A stretch of 64,000 nucleotides of DNA from JBNGOQ01 sp050589645 (lineage in GTDB: Bacteria > Bacteroidota > Bacteroidia > Flavobacteriales > Flavobacteriaceae). A model generated the notes under the pieces. The model searched no databases and was not told the DNA's origin. It was given only the letters and a program-made list of their open reading frames with translations. The stretch is from NCBI RefSeq assembly GCF_050589645.1, contig NZ_JBNGOQ010000002.1:124001-188000 (forward strand). Direction: 5' to 3'. This document shows, one piece after another, positions 40,848 through 49,920 of the stretch. A program made the translations under genes and the position numbers. The first letter of the stretch is position 1. Each line of letters opens with the position of its first letter.

Positions 40848-42766
40848 TTAAGGTATTTTTGAATAAGGATCTCCGTCAGTATAAAAAGCAATGCTAAAAT
40901 AACAAACCATTTCCAAAGCTCGGTTACCTTGGTGGCCTTTTCCATAGTTTCAAGAAGGTCTGTTGTAGACCGGTGTTTCGTTTCAGCTCCAAAGTTGTCC
41001 ATGTTGAGATATACCAGGGCACTTTCATCCCTGGGATAATTGAAGCTTACACTTTTTAGGGTTGTTTCCCCTTCCATGATACCATAGATACCATCTAGTG
41101 CCGGACTTTCATCAAACGTAAGGCTAACCTTGTCGCCAAAGGAACGTTGCAAGGGTATAAATTGATACCCTGGCTGGGCCACCCGTAGAATGTTGTCCTT
41201 GGAAAGGGCTACCGGAATATCAATGGAGACCCGCTTACCAATGATGTTGTACAATTGGGGCAAGCGTAGACTGTTCAATCCTATATTGTAAAATGTGGGT
41301 ACGATCAAGGGAGAATTTTTGAAATTGGAATTTTCCTTTGAAATCGGAGCGGTGAATATATAAACACCGTCCGTACCCACCAGAAATGCGTCCTTATCTT
41401 CAAAGGAAAGTGCTTTGGGCGCGCGCGACCTTAGCCGAAAATATTCGGAAACCTTCGGATACTGAAAATTGGTCACCCTTTTTTCGAAGACGTTTTGATA
41501 TAAGGGATGGGAAAATGCAATATCGGTGATGTTTCGTGTTGCGCTTACGGCTTGGGTCAGGGTGGTATTGTGGAAATTGGCCAAAAGCTGGTTGTACGAG
41601 GCCATGTCGCCTTCAACAGCTGGAATGAACACGATGCTTTTTCCCCTATCGGCCAAAGATATTAACACCGTTTGCAAGGCGTTGGGAATTGCTTTTAACT
41701 CGTTCAATACAATCAAATTTTGAGCTTCCAGCATGCTGTAATTTAAACTCCTCGGACTAAAGGCCGCGTATTGGAACTCGTCTTTGGTAAAAATACGTGC
41801 CAGATAATCGCTCTCCGTATCGCTAACGGCAAGTATTTTTATCCTTTCCTTCCTATTAATATTAAAGAAGAGTTGATTGTCATAGGCCAGTCCAACATCG
41901 GAAACTTCAATTTTTCCGTTAATTACCTCGTTGGCTGCCAGCGAAAAGGAAACTTCGGCCTTTTTATTTGGGCCAAAAGCCGCCGCTGTCTTCGCGATCA
42001 ACTTATCATCATTAAAAAGCGAAACCGGGATGTTCTCTGTCTCCGTGCTGCTGGAAAGGACGGCCCTGAGCTCTATATTTTCTGGGGAACGACTGCTTAT
42101 GAAGGCCGTGTCAATAGCGATATTTTCCAATCGCTCGGGAACCAGTTGCACTAGGCGTGGTCGCAGCCCATCTATGGTGTCCGATGGGTTTGTGGCCATC
42201 CACTGCTGAAAATCTGAAATAAGTATTAGATCCTTGATGGTGTGTTGCGAATCTGTAAACAGCGTGCTGGCCTTTAATCCTATTTCACCTAGCTTTAGCT
42301 GTTTGGAAGTATGACTCAAGGTAAGCAGTTCATTTTGGATATCCTTTACCGTAACCTTTTTAAAGACTTTTTCATTCGTAAATAGACTGAAGGTACGTTC
42401 TTTGGGTAGTGTCTTTATCAAATCCTGTACGGCCGTACTCAGCAAGGTGGCGTTTTCGGTCTTGGCCTGCATGCTAAAGGAATCGTCCAAATAAATAACG
42501 GTTTCCCTGGCGGTCAAGGCCGATTTTCCCGCGAAAAAGGGTTGAGCAAAGCCAATGACCAATGCGGACAGCAGCAGTAGTCTGGTGCAGAGCAAAAGCC
42601 ATTTTTTTAAGCTGTTGCTCCGACGCGATTCGGAAACCACCCTATACAACAGCTGTACATTGGTAAAAGGGGTTTTTTTAAATCTACGGAGTTGAAAGAG
42701 ATGAATAATAATGGGAATCAGTAGTAGAAATAGGGCCCAAAGGAGTTCTGGATATTTAAACTGCAT
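40844..42766 (-). CDS. BatA-domain membrane protein with VWA-like region
   Basis: A 640-residue inner-membrane protein. The N-terminal BatA segment MQFKYPELLWALFLLLIPIIIHLFQLRRFKKTPFTNV (read in parts) holds one helix; a second lies at about 57-75. A von Willebrand A-like domain has VIYLDDSFSMQ (MIDAS-type DxSxS) at about 94-104. A long periplasmic part and a C-terminal helix WFVILALLFILTEILI follow. BatA-like proteins are linked to MoxR/aerotolerance systems, but no moxR is here. I chose the ATG at 42766, 17 nt after a TAnnTTTG box. First gene of the operon. Confidence 0.85.
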   Translation of the reverse strand: MQFKYPELLWALFLLLIPIIIHLFQLRRFKKTPFTNVQLLYRVVSESRRSNSLKKWLLLCTRLLLLSALVIGFAQPFFAGKSALTARETVIYLDDSFSMQAKTENATLLSTAVQDLIKTLPKERTFSLFTNEKVFKKVTVKDIQNELLTLSHTSKQLKLGEIGLKASTLFTDSQHTIKDLILISDFQQWMATNPSDTIDGLRPRLVQLVPERLENIAIDTAFISSRSPENIELRAVLSSSTETENIPVSLFNDDKLIAKTAAAFGPNKKAEVSFSLAANEVINGKIEVSDVGLAYDNQLFFNINRKERIKILAVSDTESDYLARIFTKDEFQYAAFSPRSLNYSMLEAQNLIVLNELKAIPNALQTVLISLADRGKSIVFIPAVEGDMASYNQLLANFHNTTLTQAVSATRNITDIAFSHPLYQNVFEKRVTNFQYPKVSEYFRLRSRAPKALSFEDKDAFLVGTDGVYIFTAPISKENSNFKNSPLIVPTFYNIGLNSLRLPQLYNIIGKRVSIDIPVALSKDNILRVAQPGYQFIPLQRSFGDKVSLTFDESPALDGIYGIMEGETTLKSVSFNYPRDESALVYLNMDNFGAETKHRSTTDLLETMEKATKVTELWKWFVILALLFILTEILIQKYLK

Positions 42767-42783
42767 TCCTGAATTTGATTTGG

Positions 42784-42791
42784 CAAATATA
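42784..42791 (-). promoter_or_regulatory. -7 promoter box TATATTTG for the BatA-like operon
   Basis: Exact TAnnTTTG on the minus strand, ending 17 nt before the ATG at 42766; rules out the in-frame start at 42808. Confidence 0.6.
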
Positions 42792-42877
42792 ATGAATTCA
42801 ATGTTCAATGATGAAGCTTTTCCCCGGATACCTCCATGTTTTTGAAAAAATTAACGTTAGGCCAACCCCTTGTTTTA

Positions 42878-43885
42878 TCAACAAAAGAAAAAGTAATCTT
42901 CCATGGGTCGGTGTCCCAAATGTAAAAAGTGATCTTTTATCATGGCTTGGGCAACTTCATTGGCCACGGTAACAATACTTTGTGGATGGTTTAATCCTGC
43001 AAGTTCCTCATAGTGCAATAGGGTAGATCCGTAAATCTTTTTCCCAATTTTGTTAGGATTGTCACATAACCAATAAAAGGGGACACCTTTCTCTGTCAGG
43101 GCTTTGGCAATGGTCTTTCCTTTGTTGCCCGCACCCCAAACTGCCAAGGGCCGCCCAGGGTCAAAATTGAGTTGTAAAAAATAATGGAGCTTAATATCCA
43201 AAAAGTAATTTTGGGCGTAGTGTTCACTGGTACGCGAGGTACGGGTATCATAATCACGCCAAAGGTGTACCACCTCCTGGCACGGAATACATTGAAGCCT
43301 TTTGGCATAAAAACGGAAACTAAGATCGTAGTCTTCGGGATAGCGATCGTGAAAAAAGGCCCCGCAGGCTTCCAGATCCTCCCTATAGGACATCCAGCAA
43401 GGGGAGGGGATAACACATTCCTTGTAGATTTCGGAATAGTTGGTACCCAGGCGGGTAAGCCCGTTTAACCAGGCCTCATAACGCGCGTACCCATTGCTTA
43501 TGCCTTGATCTGAAAAATAACGTACCTGGCCAACCGCCAAATGGCCTTTGCCGTTTGCTATCAAAGATTTGGCTAGGAGTTCCAATTTATGGGGCTCCAT
43601 AATATCGTCGGAATCCATTCGGGTGATCAACTCTCCCGTACTATAGCTATAGGCGGTACGAAGTGCAGCTATGATTCCCTTTCCCGTATTGGTATAGACT
43701 TTGATCCTAGGGTCTTTTTGGGCAAAGGCCGCTACGATGGACCGACTTTCATCAGTGGACCGATCGTCCACGGCAAGGACTTCCCAATGTTTGTAGGTCT
43801 GGGTCACTATAGAATTGAGGCACTCCGTTAAAAAAGGTGCCGTATTTTTGAACGGAATCAATATGCTGATCAGCGCGTGCTCCAT
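42878..43885 (-). CDS. Glycosyltransferase family 2 protein
   Basis: A 335-residue GT-A glycosyltransferase. SILIPFKNTAPFLTECLNSI and VLAVDDRSTDESRSIVA are the N-terminal nucleotide-sugar motifs, TRMDSDDIM the DxD metal site near residue 92, and RYPEDYDLSFRFYAK the catalytic ED segment. The last 90 residues (AVWGAGNKGKTIAKAL) form an extra Rossmann-like domain, as in some GT2 proteins that end in an NAD- or sugar-binding module. It probably works on surface glycans at the inner membrane. It stands alone between the operon at 42766 and the PhnD-like gene. Confidence 0.87.
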   Translation of the reverse strand: MEHALISILIPFKNTAPFLTECLNSIVTQTYKHWEVLAVDDRSTDESRSIVAAFAQKDPRIKVYTNTGKGIIAALRTAYSYSTGELITRMDSDDIMEPHKLELLAKSLIANGKGHLAVGQVRYFSDQGISNGYARYEAWLNGLTRLGTNYSEIYKECVIPSPCWMSYREDLEACGAFFHDRYPEDYDLSFRFYAKRLQCIPCQEVVHLWRDYDTRTSRTSEHYAQNYFLDIKLHYFLQLNFDPGRPLAVWGAGNKGKTIAKALTEKGVPFYWLCDNPNKIGKKIYGSTLLHYEELAGLNHPQSIVTVANEVAQAMIKDHFLHLGHRPMEDYFFFC

Positions 43886-44003
43886 TGGGCCAATTTATGG
43901 AATAATGACGAACCCTTTTTTTAATCCCCGAATAAATTACGTCCCAAACCAGTAGTCCCCTTCCTTATGGCCTGTTACCGTTTTGCCCTCGAATGGCTAC
44001 ATT

Positions 44004-44936
44004 TTAGGGATTCTTTTTTCCGGCATCTACGGGATTAAAAAACTTGAGAATGTTGGTGAGATCTGTTGGATTTCCGTTAAAATTTCGAAAATTGTCATAG
44101 TGGCTCTCGGCAAAGGGAACAAATCTCTCGCTTCCCTGAGCCTCGGACCACCCCCTTTTTATGGAATCGAGTATGTTGGGATCACTTTGGTGCAAGTTGA
44201 GCAGTACCTGGGTTATTTTTTCCTTTTCCGACTCGGAGAGGCTTTCTTTTACCAGGGCCGGTCCTAGCGGTATTTCCGAAGATATCCATAACATATGTGT
44301 GCGGTCTGGAATAGTTGCATCATTTTGTACCTGCTTAAAATACTCATTGCTGCCCAGGGCACATAGATCCGTTTCGCCCCGCAGTAGTTTTTCAAAAGTG
44401 GCCGTGTGGTTACCCCCATAGCGCACCGATTTAAACTGGGACTCCGGTGTTCTGAGGTCCAGGGCACTGAGAAAAAGGCGAGGCACCAGATTTCCGGAGG
44501 TGGAACCTTGGTTCACCAGCATCAACCGAAGTGCATGTGCATTTTTCTTCAAAGTGTCCAAGGTCTTGATTCCCGAAGCTCCTGAAGCCAAAAGCACGGT
44601 CTTGTAGTTGTCCTTTACGTCCTTGCCCACGTTGAGCGCGGCCACCGGACGCATGCCATGGTTTTCCGGTTCCAGTAACAGATACCCAAAGGAGCTTATA
44701 AATGCGATATCTACCTCACCTTTTTTAATACCGTCCATCAAGGACATCACATCGGGGTAGCTGACTGTTTCTACCGACCTTCCCAAAATAGCGCTATAAT
44801 TATCGGATAGCGGCTGTAGATTGGCCACCCTGGTATTGTCCGCATAGGTGTAGGTTGCCAGGACCAAGGGTTTTTGTGTTTGACACGAACTGAGGAGTCC
44901 GGCCATGATCGAAAATAGGAAAACCTTAAATCGCAT
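44004..44936 (-). CDS. PhnD-like phosphonate/phosphite-type substrate-binding lipoprotein
   Basis: A 310-residue lipoprotein: MRFKVFLFSIMAGLLSSC gives Cys18 as lipid site. The mature part has ATYTYADNTRVANLQPLSDNYSAILG, YPDVMSLMDGIKKGEVDIAFIS and LVNQGSTSGNLVPRLFL, all typical of PhnD/PtxB-type binding proteins. No ABC permease or ATPase follows, so the partner transporter is elsewhere or absent. Start 44936 is chosen for the lipobox position; the upstream box TATATTTG (minus, 45020-45013) would give a leader of about 70 nt. Confidence 0.85.
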   Translation of the reverse strand: MRFKVFLFSIMAGLLSSCQTQKPLVLATYTYADNTRVANLQPLSDNYSAILGRSVETVSYPDVMSLMDGIKKGEVDIAFISSFGYLLLEPENHGMRPVAALNVGKDVKDNYKTVLLASGASGIKTLDTLKKNAHALRLMLVNQGSTSGNLVPRLFLSALDLRTPESQFKSVRYGGNHTATFEKLLRGETDLCALGSNEYFKQVQNDATIPDRTHMLWISSEIPLGPALVKESLSESEKEKITQVLLNLHQSDPNILDSIKRGWSEAQGSERFVPFAESHYDNFRNFNGNPTDLTNILKFFNPVDAGKKNP

Positions 44937-45012
44937 TTGTCTGTTTTTTATAAATATGTATTTGGACGTCATTGCCAAAAAATAAAAATGGCCCATATCC
45001 GATTATCTATTA

Positions 45013-45020
45013 CAAATATA
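45013..45020 (-). promoter_or_regulatory. -7 promoter box TATATTTG
   Basis: Exact TAnnTTTG on the minus strand, 76 nt before the PhnD-like ATG. Distance is longer than for most boxes in this window. Confidence 0.4.
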
Positions 45021-45156
45021 AAGGAAGCCCTAAAATGATTCGATTATCCGGGGTTTATTAAGAAAACTTTAGGTGGACCATAGGTATAAAAAAAGGGAAA
45101 TGCCCGCAAGTTTGAATCCTTCCATCGGAAAATTATCCAGTTATCGGTAATGACCG

Positions 45157-46104
45157 CTATTGTTTGGAAAGGAGGGTTTTTAATGAAACCATATAGATTC
45201 TGCTTGTTCCGTTCTCATACCCATTCACTGCTTCTTCGAACGCCTTTATCGATTTGGGCCGCTCAGCGTCCAACGCGCTCCTGCGGCTGGTGAAATAAAG
45301 CTGCTTGGAAGCCATGTCCATAAAAGGACAATAGTCCATATACTTGGAGTTAATACCGTCCCCTAAATTTTTGGCGGTGCTCCAGCTATTGTCCGTCCGC
45401 CGAAAGCTTATGTACATATCCCCGCTTCCTAGACCGTCCTTTCGGTTGTACCCACTAAAAAGTAAAAAGGATTCGTCCGGGGCCACGTAGGCGTTAAACT
45501 CGTACCCTTGGGTGTTGATGGAATCGCTCATGGACACAGGAGGGCCGTAGTGCCCATTTTTCCATTCGCTAAAAAAGATATCGTCCTTTCCCTTGGCATT
45601 TGGGGCATCACTGGTGAAATAAAGATTCCCGTTTGTCGCAAGGGCGGGATAAAATTCGTTATGCTCGGTATTAATGGGTGCGCCAATGTTTATTGGGGCC
45701 GACCATGCCGCTTTCCTGTCGGCACGTTCCACGAACCAAATATTGAAATCCTTGGCCTCTTTTATGGAATCGTTCACCGGACGGTTGGAGGCAAAATAGA
45801 GACGTAACCCGTCATGGGAAAGAAAGGGCTCCAGGTCCTTATGGTCGCCTGAAAAGCTTACCACCGCAGGGGCCGACCAATCGTCGTTTTCCTTATGAAG
45901 TCTTGCAATAACGGAAAGCTCCTCCAACGGACTCTGTAGGGTTATATAGGCTTCGTCCTGGGAAATGGACATGGTAAAGTCCCTCACCTTGGGATACTTT
46001 AGCAATGTTTCCAATGCCGGAACCACCGATTCCTGTGCGTTCATTATTGAGAGGGTAAAGAGGGCCACCAAAAAGAGCGGCCTTAAAGAATAACAGGGAT
46101 TCAT
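45157..46104 (-). CDS. Secreted PD40/TolB-type beta-propeller protein
   Basis: A 315-residue exported protein (signal peptide about 1-23, ending IMNAQ). Repeated PD40 motifs follow: EPFLSHDGLRLYFASNRP, EFYPALATNGNLYFTSDAP, EFNAYVAPDESFLLFSGYN and YCPFMDMASKQLYFTSRR, each with the phrase F-P---DG-LYF-S. Four to five blades are visible, as in many Bacteroidota proteins that carry PD40 repeats alone or fused to OmpA domains. No catalytic motif. Probably periplasmic or surface-bound; ligand unknown. Confidence 0.82.
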   Translation of the reverse strand: MNPCYSLRPLFLVALFTLSIMNAQESVVPALETLLKYPKVRDFTMSISQDEAYITLQSPLEELSVIARLHKENDDWSAPAVVSFSGDHKDLEPFLSHDGLRLYFASNRPVNDSIKEAKDFNIWFVERADRKAAWSAPINIGAPINTEHNEFYPALATNGNLYFTSDAPNAKGKDDIFFSEWKNGHYGPPVSMSDSINTQGYEFNAYVAPDESFLLFSGYNRKDGLGSGDMYISFRRTDNSWSTAKNLGDGINSKYMDYCPFMDMASKQLYFTSRRSALDAERPKSIKAFEEAVNGYENGTSRIYMVSLKTLLSKQ

Positions 46105-46235
46105 CTCCTAATGTTTTGTACGGTTCGCTGCCAGCAAGTTAGAACATTTTGGCAAATAGCAAGGCATTAGGAGAATCTTCCCTGTCAAACACTGGTTTTT
46201 TATTAAGTGCCCAAACCCTGGTGGAGGGTATTGCC

Positions 46236-47336
46236 TTATTTTATGGAAATGCCCGCCTCGGATTCAAATTTTCCGGTAACGCCCCAGCCCCCAAAATTTT
46301 CGGAAACTGCCAGGAGCAGGGTATTCCTACCCTTTTTCAAATCCAAATAAACGGCATCGAACAACCCAACCGTGCCCAAGTACCGGTAATCCCGGGTGCG
46401 AAATTGATTGGTTCCCTTGTAAATGGCTTTTTGGTTGAGAATGGCGACCACCCTATCGCTATACCCAAAATGAAATAGCTTGGTCTGGTTGGTTTCTGAA
46501 TGGACCACTATTCTGGCAAAAACAGTATTTTCCCCATTCTGGCCGGGTGTAGCGGCCCAAGAGATATTGGAGACGTTGTTTTCCTCTACCTGTATGCGCT
46601 TGCCCCACTTCCTACCTTTTATTACAGCGCTGAGTTCTGTGGGATCGTTCAGGAGCGCTTCATCAAACACATCGGAGATTTCCCACTCCTGAACGATATT
46701 CGGGACTTTCTCCCGGTTTACCACATTAAAATCCTTTATCTCCGGTGTATCCGTACTAATTTTGAAGTTGGCATAGTGCATAGCACCGGCACTGCCACCA
46801 ATGGTCACCTTTCCTGCCTTTGGCTCATGTTTTAGGTTCCAGGACAGCAGTGGTTTTTCCGAATGGTCCAGAAAGATTTGGGCTTTTCTTCCATTGACAA
46901 GCACTTTTACATGGGTCCATTCATTCAATCTATAGTCGTAAGGTGAAGAGTAAGACGGGCCAAAATAGAGTTGCCAGGCCGAAAGCCTGTTGACCACTGG
47001 CGTGGCCTGATTGGCATCGGGCATGCCCGATAAATGCGGCCGAAAATAGAAAGATTCCATATTTCCGTCCTCAAAGGCCCTAAAACGGAGGCCTGGAAAG
47101 CTTCGTCGCTCCGTAAGGTAAATGTCAAATTCTATAGTACCATTTAGGAATTTTGTATCTTTAAGAGCGGCACTGCCCTGTTGAATGTAAATGGCATCCT
47201 GGCCTTGATAATTCTCGAATACATGGGCTTGCGCATTAATTTCCCAATGCAGGGTATCAAGGGGAACACTGCGCTGTGCAAAACTGTTCTGGATAACAAG
47301 GATTAGAACGGGGATCAAAGAGGATAAACGAATCAT
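46236..47336 (-). CDS. Secreted LamG/DUF1080-like concanavalin-fold protein
   Basis: A 366-residue exported protein with signal peptide MIRLSSLIPVLILVIQNSFAQ. The mature part begins with a concanavalin-like domain: AALKDTKFLNGTIEFDIYL, GLRFRAFEDGNMESFYFRPH and NEWTHVKVLVNGRKAQIFLD, as in LamG or DUF1080 carbohydrate-acting proteins. A second beta domain (about 250-366) ends GWGVTGKFESE. The start was moved to 47336 because the signal peptide begins there. It is divergent from a membrane regulator-like gene across a 104-bp region with operator-like repeats. Confidence 0.78.
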   Translation of the reverse strand: MIRLSSLIPVLILVIQNSFAQRSVPLDTLHWEINAQAHVFENYQGQDAIYIQQGSAALKDTKFLNGTIEFDIYLTERRSFPGLRFRAFEDGNMESFYFRPHLSGMPDANQATPVVNRLSAWQLYFGPSYSSPYDYRLNEWTHVKVLVNGRKAQIFLDHSEKPLLSWNLKHEPKAGKVTIGGSAGAMHYANFKISTDTPEIKDFNVVNREKVPNIVQEWEISDVFDEALLNDPTELSAVIKGRKWGKRIQVEENNVSNISWAATPGQNGENTVFARIVVHSETNQTKLFHFGYSDRVVAILNQKAIYKGTNQFRTRDYRYLGTVGLFDAVYLDLKKGRNTLLLAVSENFGGWGVTGKFESEAGISIK

Positions 47337-47370
47337 GATTTTTGTTTTAAAATTCCTGTATTGTAAGGGG

Positions 47371-47408
47371 AATATTGGACCAAATTGGTTCAAGTTGGTG
47401 CAATATTG
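47371..47408. promoter_or_regulatory. Operator-like repeats in the divergent intergenic region
   Basis: AATATTG occurs at 47371-47377 and 47402-47408 (31 bp apart, three helical turns). Between them TTGGT occurs at 47385-47389 and 47395-47399 (10 bp apart). This is a plausible binding site for the regulator encoded next to it. Confidence 0.4.
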
Positions 47409-47440
47409 TTCAGCTCATAAATTTTAGTAATTTTTGTACC

Positions 47441-48709
47441 ATGATGAAACATAAGGACGAGCAAGGCTTTATTACCGAATGCCGCCTCCAAATAGAGGAA
47501 AAGTTGGGCTGGGGAAGTTCAGAGTTATGGCACAACAGTGTTTTTGTTGAGCTAAGTGAGCACATACAGGAAAAAACCCATGTCCTGCTGAGTCCAACTA
47601 CCCTAAAACGTGTATGGGGCAAGGTCAAATACGATGGCGTTCCCAGCATCAGCACCTTAAATACGCTTGCGCAGTACATAGGGTACAGGAATTGGCGAGA
47701 TTTTAAGAACAACGCAGCCGGTTGTCCCGAAAGGAAAAAAGAAAAAAAAACACGGGCAAGGGCCACCACCGTGGTGATGTCGTCTGCCTTTGCGGGGATT
47801 GTGATTATCTCGCTTTTTTCCATGATAAAATTCAAGAAAACCGATCCCCCTGCAATTTTCGATTTTTCACAGGTCGAATTTTCCAGTCGGCCCATAGCGG
47901 AAGGCCTGCCGAATTCCGTAGTTTTTGATTTTGACCTTGCTGACATTGATTCGGACAGTATCTATATTCAGCAGTATTGGGACCCCACAAAAACGATCAA
48001 GATAAGGGCGGGACAGCGCCAAGCGACCGGAATTTACTACTATCCCGGATATTTTAGGTCAAAATTGTTGGTTGAGGGGCAATTGGTTAAACAACATGAT
48101 CTCTATGTCACTTCCAAGGACTGGGTTGGAACGCTTGATTATTCGCCGGTACCCAAATACATACCTGCGGAAGCATTTCTTCACGGCAAGTTGTCCTTTT
48201 CCCAGGCAATCATGGATGAAATTAGTTCACAAGCCTCGCCTTTGGGCTCAAGTTATCACCTGGTACGCGATTTTGGGGACATATCGGGAGACAATTTTAG
48301 CCTGGAAACCGCCGTTAGAAATGTGTATAAAGATAAATGGGCGGTCTGTCAAAGTGTGCGCATAGTAATCCTTGGAACCAAGGGCGCTTTGATCGTTCCT
48401 TTTTCCATTCCCGGTTGCGTTTCGGACTTGGGTATCATGCTCAATGATAGCTACCTTAGCGGTAAGGAACATGACCTATCGGCTTTTGGTGCGGATTTTT
48501 CGGAGTTTAGGGACGTAGCCATCCATCTAAGGAACAGACAACTTAGCGTGACCTTGGACCATCAGCAAATCTTTGAGGGGAATTATAACGAGTCCATAGG
48601 TAGGTTTGTAGGCATTCGATTCCGTTTTCTGGGTGCCGGTGAAGTGGCGTATTTACGTGTTACCCGGGCCGACGAAACCACCGTGCTGGATACGGATTTC
48701 AACCCGTGA
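47441..48709 (+). CDS. Putative transmembrane one-component regulator
   Basis: A 422-residue protein. The cytosolic N-terminal domain (about 1-85) contains LLSPTTLKRVWGKVKYDGVPSISTLNTLAQYIGYRNWRDF, a helical, HTH-like module repeated in many Bacteroidota proteins. A basic stretch, one transmembrane helix (about 103-122) and a large extracytoplasmic beta-rich domain (about 135-422) follow; the latter ends in a LamG-like part (LRNRQLSVTLDHQQIFEGNYN). The layout suggests a sensor that binds a ligand outside and DNA inside. Starts at 47441 and 47444 are both ATG. DNA binding is inference. Confidence 0.7.
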   Translation: MMKHKDEQGFITECRLQIEEKLGWGSSELWHNSVFVELSEHIQEKTHVLLSPTTLKRVWGKVKYDGVPSISTLNTLAQYIGYRNWRDFKNNAAGCPERKKEKKTRARATTVVMSSAFAGIVIISLFSMIKFKKTDPPAIFDFSQVEFSSRPIAEGLPNSVVFDFDLADIDSDSIYIQQYWDPTKTIKIRAGQRQATGIYYYPGYFRSKLLVEGQLVKQHDLYVTSKDWVGTLDYSPVPKYIPAEAFLHGKLSFSQAIMDEISSQASPLGSSYHLVRDFGDISGDNFSLETAVRNVYKDKWAVCQSVRIVILGTKGALIVPFSIPGCVSDLGIMLNDSYLSGKEHDLSAFGADFSEFRDVAIHLRNRQLSVTLDHQQIFEGNYNESIGRFVGIRFRFLGAGEVAYLRVTRADETTVLDTDFNP

Positions 48710-48723
48710 TCATAGGTGGCCGA

Positions 48724-49416
48724 CTATTTCGGTTCCAGGGCTTTGGCAATGGCCTCCTCGGCCAAGGGTCCCATGACCTTATAGCCATTTTTATCCGGGT
48801 GTACACCGTCATAGGTATAGCTATCCTTTAGGCCATTGTTGCCATCTTCCATGGCGGAAAAATAATCGAGATAGATTAAATTATTTTGCTTGGCATACTG
48901 CCGTATTAGTTCGTTCAGTGCGGGAATTTTTATGTTCGGCTCTTTGCCCGTACGCCAGGGATAATCAAAGGCCGGAAGTACGGAACAGAGAATGACCTTT
49001 ATTTGGTTCGCCCTGGCAAGCTGGGCCATGGATTTGAGGTTGTCCATAATCGCGGGCACGGTAGTTGGGCCGGTATTGCCGGCTATATCGTTTGTCCCGG
49101 CCAATATGACCACCACTTTGGGCCGCAGGGCAATGACGTCCTGTTGAAACCTCAAAAGCATCTGGGGAGTGGTCTGTCCGCCTATGCCCCTATTTACATA
49201 GGACTTTCCCTTAAAAAAATCAGGATCGTGCGCTAACCAACCTATGGTAATGGAATTGCCCATAAACACCACCCTGTCCTCTCCTTCGGCAGGGAGTCCG
49301 ATCTTGGTGTTCTCTTCCTTAAAATGCTCCAGATCTGGCCAGTCCTGTGCAGTGGCAATTCCCATAAAGCCCAGCAGGCAGGCGAAAACACCGAACTTCA
49401 ATTTTTTATTTCCCAT
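48724..49416 (-). CDS. Secreted SGNH/GDSL hydrolase
   Basis: A 230-residue exported esterase with a signal peptide (about 1-23, ending ATAQ). SGNH blocks: block I VFMGNSITIGW with nucleophile Ser, block II GGQTTPQML (Gly), block III AGTNDIAGNTG (Asn) and block V YDGVHPDKNGY (Asp and His). Such proteins in Bacteroidota often deacetylate polysaccharides. It is the last of three genes on the minus strand; its start overlaps the stop of the preceding gene by one base (TAATG). Confidence 0.9.
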   Translation of the reverse strand: MGNKKLKFGVFACLLGFMGIATAQDWPDLEHFKEENTKIGLPAEGEDRVVFMGNSITIGWLAHDPDFFKGKSYVNRGIGGQTTPQMLLRFQQDVIALRPKVVVILAGTNDIAGNTGPTTVPAIMDNLKSMAQLARANQIKVILCSVLPAFDYPWRTGKEPNIKIPALNELIRQYAKQNNLIYLDYFSAMEDGNNGLKDSYTYDGVHPDKNGYKVMGPLAEEAIAKALEPK

Positions 49417-49916
49417 TATTCCAAAATATGATTTTCATTGGCAAAACGACGCTTTTCCTCAGATGTCAATGGCAGCTCGTTCAACAACCTTTCTTTGGTT
49501 GGTCTTAGGTGTATCAGGTAAATTACCAATAGCAGTGCGATAAGGAGATAGAGCAGGTAGCTGTTTTGCATGAATGCCAGGACCGCCAGTAGGGCAGAAC
49601 CCTCCAAGAACGCATATCGTATTATATTTGCAGACTGGTACCGGGCCAACTTAAGACGTAGACTTTCCCCTTCCAACACCTTGCGAAGCTGTTGCCTGAA
49701 CACATACATGCTCCCAAAATAGCAGGCTAGGGCCATCACGGGAACGATGAAGATAAAGACATCCCCTGAACCTGAAAAATTGACTTGGATACCCTCGCTT
49801 TGATAATAGGCAAGAAGGCCCAAAGTACTAGGTGCTGCCAAAAGAAATAGGTGTAACAGCCGTTGTAGGCGCATATATTGTTTTGGGGTGATTTTTTGTT
49901 GTTTTCCTTCTCTCAT
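49416..49916 (-). CDS. Four-helix membrane protein of unknown function
   Basis: A 166-residue protein with four hydrophobic segments (about 20-40, 52-72, 105-122, 122-140), a basic cytosolic loop between the second and third (FRQQLRKVLEGESLRLKLARY) and a charged end. I do not recognise the family. It lies 4 bp after the exported Gfo/Idh/MocA gene and is coupled by a one-base overlap to the SGNH hydrolase, so it belongs to that operon. Confidence 0.7.
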   Translation of the reverse strand: MREGKQQKITPKQYMRLQRLLHLFLLAAPSTLGLLAYYQSEGIQVNFSGSGDVFIFIVPVMALACYFGSMYVFRQQLRKVLEGESLRLKLARYQSANIIRYAFLEGSALLAVLAFMQNSYLLYLLIALLLVIYLIHLRPTKERLLNELPLTSEEKRRFANENHILE

Positions 49917-49920
49917 GGTT

